Source: Maratus speciosus (taxonomy: Eukaryota; Arthropoda; Arachnida; Araneae; Salticidae). Taken from it: a stretch of 64,000 nt of DNA. This document shows, in pieces, positions 32,781 through 41,605 of the stretch (the stretch's first letter is position 1; each line of letters begins with the position of its first letter). The translations under genes and the position numbers were made by a program. The stretch is taken from NCBI GenBank assembly GCA_963932465.1, contig OZ010799.1, positions 157,290,761-157,354,760 of the forward strand, written 5' to 3'. The notes beneath the pieces are model-generated. The model saw only the letters and a list, made by a program, of their open reading frames with translations, did no database searches and had not been told where the DNA came from.

Positions 32781-33358
32781 AATAGCACATTTTTTTCAAC
32801 TTCATAGAAAGTGACCTATTTTTCGCCTCCCATCCCTAAAAAAAATTTCTTTTCATCACTGTGGAAATGAAATGCACCTATTGATGAATAAGTAAGAAGG
32901 CAAATTTTCAAGAAGGTTAGGCAGAAGGTAGGGTTGCCAGGTAGTACGTTTTTCTCGTACGTTATACGTTTTTAGTATTTTTTAGGTCTATAGCGCATTT
33001 TAGGTATTAGGTGTACGTTTAAATGTGTCCGCACAACGTTTTCTTCCATTTTTTCTACCCCATCCCACTTTTGATAGTTTAAAAAATATTCTTTTTCAGT
33101 TTACTTTAAAATTTCACCTTTTGCCAAAAATAAGTTATGGATATGCGCATCAAAATGTAAAAACGGCTTGTTTTAGATCAGTAATACAAAAATCTTGGGT
33201 GAGTTGTGTAATATTAAGTGCGCATTTGCTGTTGAAATAGATCAAGTGAACTCTACCTTATTATAGATAAATATCTACATTATAAAAAATTTTATTTAGT
33301 CTAACTGTATCATAAGTTTAGATATTTTGTTTGATTTATTATCACCTTTTATGCTTAA

Positions 33359-33430
33359 CCATTAAACGTTGAGCCTGATACATTCACGGGCAATTTGTCC
33401 GTGACTGTATCGGGCGCGATGATTACAAGG
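33359..33430. mobile_element. Tiny TTAA-bounded hairpin
   Basis: TTAA at 33355-33358 and 33431-33434. CC...GG ends and an internal stem GATACA(T)TCACGG / CCGTGA(C)TGTATC around a 9-nt loop. It is possibly a minimal relic of the TTAA family; a chance hairpin cannot be excluded. Confidence 0.4.
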
Positions 33431-33773
33431 TTAAATACAAATATTTATTTTTGTAGGATGTTCATTGCTAAAATTTTCCTAATTATTAAATTGCAGGATG
33501 GTCTGATTTATCTTTATTCTTACAATTCAATTACTTTTTCATTTATAATTGGATAAGACTGCAAAATTAGTTTTAAAATGTTAACAGAATAATGCAATAC
33601 AAATGTAGTTAGAGAATAATGATTAGATCGATTAATTAATAATAACCACTTTTTAAAGAAATTCGTTAACGAAAACATTACTGGCGCATTCAATATAGTT
33701 TAGCATGGTACGAAAAAGAACGATAGTGCGATAAATTGCACTATACAGTGGATGCGTAGATACCACGCAGACA

Positions 33774-34350
33774 TTGAACAGTTTGAGGTTCCAGTTATTT
33801 GCTAAATCAGCCACAAAAAGCAAAGTTCATCTTGCAAGGCTGCCACCGACGCAAGAGGCTGAGCAGCATCATTTCCTAAGATGTTATCATCAGGTACAAG
33901 CTTGGCTAGGAAACAACATGCCCCCTGAAGAATGGGGGTGGGTTCGCAGGTCTGACGGTCTTTTTCAGCCAGTTCAAATGTACCAAAACCCAGCACCTGA
34001 ATCCTTGCTGCATGTTGTCTCATGTAGCTGTAAAAAAATGGTGCACCAAGGCATGCCCTTGCCAAAAATCAGGACTCAAATGCTCGGCAATTTGCAAAAA
34101 CTGTAACGGGGTCAATTGTGAAAATGTGGATGATATTATTTATGCAGAAGAAGAGGATTATGAAGCTGATACCTGGGAAACCATCGACCAAACCAGCAAC
34201 GTCGATGACTTTCGCAGCCAGGATGATGATGTCGCAACGAGCTCAAAGCAGTTCAAAGCTGTTGAAGATCATGCAGCCTGCTCCTTTGCTTCTCAAGCTG
34301 AGGTTGAAGAACCAAACTCATCAACCCGCAAGCGCTCCAGACGTTACTAA
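33774..34350 (+). pseudogene. C-terminal gene fragment with Cys-rich CXC-like domain, frameshifted
   Basis: Seen: one frame encodes LRFQLFAKSATKS, ARLPPTQEAEQHHFLRCYHQ, QAWLGNNMPPEEWGW and PAPESLLHVVSCSC. The homology then moves to the overlapping frame (open from 34012) with CTKACPCQKSGLKC, ICKNCNGVNC and an acidic tail ending in RKRSRRY. The change of frame falls at an A7 run at 34031-34037. Known: I recall an uncharacterised, highly multiplied family in arthropods and cnidarians with the same order (LPPT, WxGN, WGW, PAPExLL, C-C-rich end). The cysteine spacing resembles CXC/tesmin-type metal-binding repeats. Inferred: this is the last ~190 residues of such a protein, truncated at its start and broken by a one-base shift, or by a sequencing error in the homopolymer. 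Function of the family is unknown to me. It sits between inverted copies at 32626-32780 and 34630-34785, so it may be cargo or the core of a transposon. Confidence 0.6.
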
Positions 34351-34629
34351 ATCCATTAAAGATGTTACTGTAAGTATTTTTTTACTTACATTCATGCTAC
34401 CTACATTCATAATACCTACTGTTATTGTTCTCACTTTAAGTTGTAAATACAAAAACAAATTTACAATGTTGTCAATTTTTTACGGTTTTACCATTGTAAT
34501 TAATCATTATTACTATCATGCAAATACCTGTAATATAAAAAGTTACGTTAAAGAGGATAAAAGAAATAAAAATGGTGTCAAATGTTGGTATTTGCGATTT
34601 TTTCACAAAGTTAGAAAAAAAGTATCATT

Positions 34630-34785
34630 TTCAGGAAGCTGTAGCGCGCTTAATAATGGATTTAGAAAAAGACTTTTATAATGCAATTTGTAGAGAATTT
34701 AATGCTCTTTCTTTTTGTAATTGAGTATGGTACACAAAAATTTTATAATTTTCGAGTTATAGGCAAAAAACTGAAAAAACTCCGA
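34630..34785 (+). repeat. Right member of the inverted repeat pair
   Basis: Partner of 32626-32780 in opposite orientation (see that entry). The open frames through it and its partner are mirror artefacts of the repeat. Confidence 0.75.
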
Positions 34786-34899
34786 AAATTTTGTGGTTTT
34801 TTGCCTCCACAAAGTTTAGCCTCGAGATATTTTGTTGGGAAACAATTAATTCCTGTTATTAGCATCCCCATAAACAGTTTAAAAACATAAAATCTTCTA

Positions 34900-37088
34900 G
34901 CAGAATTTTTGCATCTATTTTTGACAATTTGACTGGACTATTCTTAGAAAACTTTAAAAAATTACAAAAAATCTTCAAAACATGTTGTTACTGTAAAATT
35001 TTATTTTTCTGGCAATAAAAAAGAATTGTTATGTCACTGCATGTAACGTAGGTCACGTCACACTCACAAAAAAAAAAAAATCCCCCCATATTGTAAGTCA
35101 CAGTGTGAGGAAAATATGAACTTCAAAAATCTTTGAAAATGAAGAGAAATGTTTTAAAAAGGCCCGAGTTACAGCGACATAAGGAATGAAAATATATTAG
35201 TGGGTAGCAAATAGTAAATTCAGACACGAAAAGATGGTGTGTGTGTGGGGGGGGGGGGCATATAAAGGAAAATGCACGGTACAAGTATCAACAAACTAGA
35301 TTTTCATGCTATATTTTATCAATTTGATATCTAAGAGTGTGAAAGTATACTTTTTTTCTGATTTCAATTTTATCTAGTATTACAATTTAATATAATAATC
35401 CTTCTCTTATTCTTATTATTATAAAAGTGTTTCTCGGAAAAATGGTACATGCTGGAGCAATTTGGATAACATATTTAGAATTAGGAATATTAAATATATA
35501 CACTTTACATATTTAGTTTGCAGGAAGGAAAATTTTTAATTTATTTTTACCGACCACTGGTATTCGAAACACTTTTGTGGCTTCAAATTAAAAAATTGCT
35601 ATTATAGTTAAGTCTGCAGCTTTTAATGAGCACGTAGAAAGAGTCTTCAGAGTTTAGTCATACATAATTTCTTGCTTTATAATTTGTATTCAAGTCATAT
35701 TTTTTCCTGTTAGTGTACCTATTTTAAGTAACTATTTTTTTAAAAAAATCTACTTCTTTCAGACTTTTAAAATAAAATTAGCATTTTCCGAATTAAAAAA
35801 AAATATACAAAATTTATGCAAAACCCATGATATAATTTATTATTCGTATTTCAAATTTGTCTTTTAGAGATATGACTCTAAAAAAAAGTTATTTTACGAA
35901 TTGTTTTATTCTACAGGAAATTAACATGAAAAGAATGACGATTGACAAAGAAAATTTTTTTATCCTCGATATTTATTTATATCTTTTTATTTTTTAGGAA
36001 GATATTTTGTATTTATTATGTGTGAAACAATCTTTACTTAGAAAAAGGCAGGGGGGGGGGGGTTAAAACTGATAAAAAGAAAAGGTAAAATACGTTGGAA
36101 AATTCTTCAAATACAAAAATTTAAATACAGACAGTCTCAGAAAATGATTGCACATGTAAGTTCCAAATCTGTTTAGATAAAAAGCAAATAAACTAACACC
36201 TGCTCCAAATCGTCTGCCACGATACCGCAGGGTAAACAGAGAACTTTTTGTTCTAACAGATGCGGTAAGTTACTAGTCTAAAATGTAAGCTTTTGCGTGT
36301 GCTTTTTTTAATGGAAGAAAAAGACGTCGCCATTTTCGGATACACACGGATATTAATAATTAATTTATGGAGCTCAAAAAGTAAATCTTATTTAATTTAA
36401 ATTGTTTATTCCTGTTTTGTATATTTGGTGAGATGAGTTAAATAGTTTTATATTATACCTATAGAAAGAGACTGATCTGGGATTGTTTTTCAGATTAGAA
36501 ATTAACATTATACTGAATGGGAAATGTCGTTTTACATACTATAGTAGTGAAACTTTTGAAAGACTTTTTTTCATTGCTAATAATATTTTAAATTATTATT
36601 TAAAATCCTAAATCTTCATATCAATGTTTTCAGATTTAACATTTGCCAAAATTATAAAATAATAGGAATTCCTTGTAACATATGGAGAGATTTTTGAGAA
36701 ATTGTTAAATCTAATAATAGATTTAATTCATCTATTGTACTTTGTTGTTGTTTAATAGTACAATTATAAATACTAATTATTTAGTGTTTTTCAAATTGGT
36801 ATATTTATTTTTTTAAATTGTATGTAAGCACGTTTTTGCTGTTCATGATTTTAATCAAACATTTAATTGTAGACATTCAAAATCAGTTATTAAATTTTCT
36901 TCGATTGTAAACTCATTTTCTACGTTTTCGATACACGTTCGATACTTCGCATTAAAAAATAAAATATGACAATTAAGCATTGAAATAAAGTGTTTTTCAT
37001 GCCTGATAACAAGTTTATAGATTAAACTGCTTTACTATACTTTTTAAAATTTGATATTTATAATATTTATAAAAAAATATTTATAATT
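34900..37088. other. AT-rich, apparently low-repeat stretch
   Basis: Only short G-runs (around 35247 and 36050) and A/T-runs were seen. No terminal repeats, tandem structure or coding sequence could be supported. It is one of the less repetitive parts of the window. Confidence 0.5.
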
Positions 37089-39140
37089 TATGATATTTAT
37101 AAAAGTTGATATTGTACTGTTCATTAGCGATAATTGCTGGAAATGCATTTTTAATTATAATATGCGCTTTTATGATTCACTATATTTATGCATAGTATAT
37201 GGTGTATATAAAAGCTATAATTCATATAGAGGGCTACACAAAAGTATACGTAAGAGTTAAGGGGTATGGGCGCAAATTGCTTAAAGGTGTTTTTTAGATG
37301 AGTTATGGATTTTTATGTTGAACTGCATTTAATTTACTAAGAAATGTTTGTAAAATATGGATAAAATTATACACAGGGTCACGCAAGGAAATGGATATAT
37401 GACAGGGTTGCAAAAAAGCCGACTAAAATTAAAAAAATGCCACGCCGGTGGCTTTTATTGGTTTTAACCGGCTTTTTTGGCCAAAATTGGCCTTTTTTTG
37501 GCTAAAATTGGTTTTTAATGAGTGAAGCATCTTAATTATAGACTACACATTTTAAAAGTGTTTTTAATTAATTTTAATGCCATTTAGTTGATTTAGAATA
37601 CAATAAGTAACCAAATTTCTCAATAATGAAGACTCAATACTGAAAAAAACTTAGATGGATCTGCTAGTGATTTGAAGTGAAAATTGGAAATATGTCAGCT
37701 AAATTTTAAAAAAGCCATACTAACTGCTTTATCTGGTTTACACTGACCTTTAACCCCCCCCCCCCTTTCTTCTTCATTTTTACTGCTTTATAAAATTAAA
37801 GAGGACAATGATTACTAAGTTACATGTTTTATTACGTAACAAATTTTAAGAGCTATTAATATACAAGTCTTACTTTGTTTCTCACTAATATTTAAAATCC
37901 TACATAATCATATAATGAAAATACAATTTCTCTCTATTAAAAATAATATTATGAACAGTATATGCATGAATATGCACTCTTTTAAATAGCAACAAACTTT
38001 TCAAAATTTATTTCAATTTTACTTACAGAATGTATTTTATTTATTTATTTACTTAATTTGCATAATTGCTAGATTTATTTTTATAAACTTATGTACCAAA
38101 CTCTCCTTAAATATTATACCCTTTTCCAATTTCTCTTTTTACCATTATAACGTAATCTCTCCATATGGACTCGTAAGAATTAAGAATGTTTCCATTTTGA
38201 TGTGCTACATTTTGTGATTGTTTAATAAAATATAATCTTTAAACTGTATAGTATATGTGGGGCTATGTAATATAAAATTTTAAAACACCAGTTTAATGTC
38301 TAACTTATATTCTTTTCAATATTTATAATTTTTTTTTAGATATAATGCCTTCACTGTTGCATTCTAGCAGTCAAGACTTATTTGACAAAATTTAGTACAA
38401 ATTTATAATGCTTTTAGTAGAAAATATTTATAAGTGTATAAAAAAAAATAATTAATCTAAATTTAATATGAATTAGCTGTAAAACAAATTTTAATAATAA
38501 AAACCGGCTTTTTTTAATAAAAGCCGGCTTTTTTTAAGTGGTTAAAACCAAAAAAAGCCGGCCGGCGTTTTTTGGCCTGGCTAAAAGCCGGCAACCCTGA
38601 TATATGGCCGTCTATAAATTATAATTTCTGGAAATGTGATTTCAGCAGTTTTAAGAGTGTTTTAATTTGAATTAAATTTTAACTAAATAGTGGCGTGTAA
38701 TAAAGATTCTAGGTAAACTACAGGGTTGTACAAAAGTATTCAAGTATGTTTTCATATATTAGTATAAATTGCTGAATGAGAATTTCAACCTGTTATGCGT
38801 TTTCTTGCTAAACTAAATTTTCACATTATATACTAGTATATATCAACCTACAGATTAAATACAGGGCTATTCAAAAGAATTGGAAAACATATTTGGCAAT
38901 GGACAGTAACTACTGAAATCAGTTTTTCAAATGTTTTATGCGTTTTCTAAAATATTTACTTAGTTATCTTATTTACGTTATTTCCTTAAATTACGATGTC
39001 TAGTTAAAGCATTCAGGAAGCGTTGGAATGTGCTTTATAATCTATGCTTAACGGATGATTTTTCATACCTGTTTTTTCTATTTCCCAGATCAGTCATTTC
39101 CTATAAATCATACCAAATCTATTTAGCTCATATTAACAAA
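37089..39140. repeat. ~142-bp tandem array, split by a hAT element
   Basis: Anchors of the form ACAGGGYT..AAAAG occur at 37230, 37373, 38720 and 38861. After removing the hAT insertion and one copy of its duplication, the spacings are 143, 142 and 141 bp. Weaker units appear to continue on both sides. Units share CTGGAAATG and GTTTTATGCGTTTTC-like pieces but are well diverged. Confidence 0.65.
37403..38599. mobile_element. hAT non-autonomous element (1.2 kb)
   Basis: Ends CAGGGTTGC... with CCGG/GGCT-rich continuation on the left, and CAGGGTTGCCGGCTTTTAGC mirrored on the right. Flanks ATATATGA (37395-37402) and ATATATGG (38600-38607) agree at 7 of 8 bases. Subterminal CCGGCTTTTTT words repeat at both ends and could be transposase-binding sites, by analogy with hAT elements. 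The interior is AT-rich and encodes nothing. Confidence 0.8.
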
Positions 39141-39642
39141 ATACAATATACACGGGAATAAAAAATTTAAATAAATATGGCTTATCTTATTCTTCTTTAA
39201 ATAGGAAATGTATTAATATCCGTTAGACTCCATGTTCGTATTTAATAAAATAATAACAAATCACAACACATAAAAACTTACACATTCTTAATTTAAAGCT
39301 TGAACTCAAGATCAAGCTTAGAACTTAATAAAAAAGGATGCCAGTTGATAAGCATTGTTTTTTTCAGTGTAAAAATTAAAAGTATTTTAGAAGAATAGGA
39401 CTCCAAAATAGTGATACTTTGTTAAAAAGTACGGTAAAAAGATAATATTGTATATTTCAAACAAAACTTTATTTTAAAATTCATCACAGAGTTTATAACA
39501 AGAATCATCACAGTATTAATGCTTGGAAATTTTTCCAGAGAGAAACATTCGCCTTGCAAACAATATTTCAAATGGAAATCAAATTTCAAATTGATTGTTT
39601 AAAAGGCACAAAAGCCAACATAGTGAAAAAAATTCCATAACG

Positions 39643-39717
39643 GTACTTGAATCCGGGCTATCAGTATAGCGCACTGACATTCTACCGACTAAACCACATG
39701 GAACGAGACCCAGCCTG
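39643..39717 (-). mobile_element. tRNA-like SINE head (left arm)
   Basis: Reverse complement of the block at 40143-40225 with an A box TGGTTTAGTCGG and a B box (GGATTCAAG) at tRNA spacing. The B box is changed from TTCGA to TTCAA, so it is probably inactive. Confidence 0.65.
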
Positions 39718-40142
39718 GAAAATGTCTTACTATTACATGTTGGCAAGGCTACAAACGCAGCACAAGATGCAATATTTATCATGAGCCACCGACATGGGGC
39801 AAACACGAAACTTAATTAAATCCAGCAGCGATTCAAACTATATGAATACTTGGAAATTTTTCCAGAGAGAAACATTCGCCTTGCATACAATATTTCAAAT
39901 GAAAATTAAGTTTCAAATTAAAATAGCATTTTAAGCAATTAATTTGAAATTTGATTTTCATTTGAAATATTGTATGCAAGGCGAATGGTTCTCTATGGAA
40001 AAATTTCCAAGTATTTATATAGTTTGAATCGATGCTGGATTTAATTAAGTTTCGTGCTTACCCGATGTTGGCGGCTCACGATAAATATTCCATCTTGTGC
40101 TGCGTTTGTAGCCTTGCCAACATGTACTAGTAAGAAATTTTC

Positions 40143-40225
40143 CAGGCTGGGTCTCGTTCCATGTGGTTTAGTCGGTAGAATGTCAGTGCGCTACACTGAT
40201 GGCCCGGATTCGAGTCCCAGCTTGG
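40143..40225 (+). mobile_element. tRNA-like SINE head (right arm)
   Basis: A box TGGTTTAGTCGG and B box GGATTCGAGTCC lie about 42 bases apart. Between them TCAGT and ACTGA form an anticodon-like stem around a 7-nt loop GCGCTAC. The acceptor ends do not pair convincingly and position 33 is C, so this is a tRNA-derived SINE rather than a functional tRNA. Confidence 0.65.
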
Positions 40226-40274
40226 AATCTTTTTCTCTATGTTGGCCTTTGCCCTTTTAAGCAATTAATTTGAA

Positions 40275-40600
40275 ATTTGATTTTCATTTGAAATCATCAC
40301 ATTGTTTATGACAAGTTCGTCACAAATGACACATATTTCACAAATTAGTCACAGTGTGACGTCAAAGCATTGTCGCTGTCGTCACAGGTTCATCACAAAG
40401 TTAATGCCAAAAAAGTCACAAATCACACACTTTTCACAAATTTGTCACACCGTGACTTCACAGAGTGGTCACAATGTGACGTCACAAACAACCTCTAAAA
40501 CGGTCATAACGACCTCGCATTCTAGTCACTATGACGTCACATCGACTGTCACAAAATCACAGTGTGACTTCACAACGACGTCGCCGTGACGTCACCATGC
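40275..40600. repeat. GTCAC/TGAC-rich block with four TGACGTCA palindromes
   Basis: Perfect TGACGTCA (the CRE/ATF core) occurs at 40357-40364, 40477-40484, 40532-40539 and 40587-40594, amid many GTCAC, GTGAC and TTCACA words. The composition resembles the arms of F1/F2 but I could not align it with them. Whether it is bound by any factor is unknown. It may only be a degenerate short-period repeat. Confidence 0.6.
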
Positions 40601-40617
40601 CTTACGGGTATGTTCTC

Positions 40618-40940
40618 CTTTAGCCGCATATATCTGCCTTTATACGTCTTGGCATACCTTCTTCTGAACCAGTCGTTCCACTTCATCACTACGATGCCAT
40701 AGACGAATTTATCGCTCAATTAGTTGAACTTTGTTTGTTGCATCTTGAACGTTGTTTGTTGCTGCAATTTTATTGACTCGAAGACAAGTGCAACAAAATT
40801 GCAGCAACAAACAAGGTTCAACTAATTGAGCGATTAATTCGTGCATGGCATCATAGTGATGAAATGTAACGACTGATTAAGAAGCACATCCAAGGGATGT
40901 CAAGACGTATAAAGACAGTCATATGCTGCTAAAGATAGAT
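40618..40940. mobile_element. ~320-bp hairpin (foldback) element
   Basis: Left outer TTTATACGTCTTGGCAT mirrors right outer TGTCAAGACGTATAAAGACA, and the inner arms share TCGCTCAATTAGTTGAAC and GTTTGTTGCTGCAATTTT. The centre is near 40778. Ends read TTTAGC.GC / GC.GCTAAA. No target duplication was identified. Confidence 0.6.
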
Positions 40941-41217
40941 TTCCGAAGTACTAAAAACCATGAATTAACACCTATAAATAAGATCATTGTAAGTAATGTA
41001 TATAAATTTAACAAGTATTAAATGTAATACAATAAACTAACTTCTAGGCTGATTCATGTGTAAATTTTCTTGTTACCATAATAATTTGGCCAGTATTTCA
41101 TGTTCTGTACACCGGTAGGCCTGGGTTATCCATTGGATTTTACTAAATGCTAAAACATAAATAAAAACAATGTGAAGTAGTAATAGTTTGTGTAAATATA
41201 TGTACTATTATTAGGAG
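40941..41217. other. Upstream flank of the copia element
   Basis: AT-rich sequence without recognisable features up to the 5' LTR. Confidence 0.5.
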
Positions 41218-41471
41218 TGTTAGAAAGTGAATAATGATTTACCGAAATTGCAAGACATGGTGAAATAATTACAGCTGTGTTTCAAGATTGCATTTGATAG
41301 ATGAAATCTTATTTTATCTGAGAGAAAAGCAACTACCCATTTCTCCCTCTTTACACGTGCAGAGAGAAAAAAAAAGGAATTTCCAACATCTGGTATACAT
41401 AAAAGTGTTGCACAACGAGATGCAATAAGAAAGACTAATGAACTGAAAACTTTTCTTTCTTTTTTTAGTCA
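41218..41471 (+). repeat. 5' LTR of the copia element
   Basis: Starts TGTTAGAAAGTG, ends TTTTTTTAGTCA; identity with the 3' LTR continues 4 bases further (GTCT). GGTATACATAAAAG near 41393 is a possible TATA region. Confidence 0.88.
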
Positions 41472-41605
41472 GTCTTAATCAGTCAATCTTAGTCAGTCTT
41501 AGTCAAATTAAAGGTAATTTATATGAAGTAGACCTTTACAAACATAAACAAGTAAACTATGCGAATTTAGCTCATCAATGCAAGAATAAAAACTGTATTG
41601 AACTC

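Larger units (their letters stand above)
39515..40290. repeat. Palindrome made of two head-to-head tRNA-SINE copies
   Basis: Left arm (39515-39930) and right arm (39935-40290) mirror each other over AATTTTTCC / GGAAAAATT, CCTTGCATACAATATTTCAA, AAGTTTCGTG and the tRNA-like block. GGAAATTTTTCCAGAGAGAA occurs at both 39528 and 39851. The arms differ by many point changes, so this is an old inverted duplication rather than an assembly fold. Confidence 0.75.

Noticed and set aside
40143..40225. Functional tRNA gene (anticodon-like GCT)
   Set aside because: Acceptor pairing is poor, position 33 is C, and the block is duplicated in an inverted repeat; a SINE head fits better.
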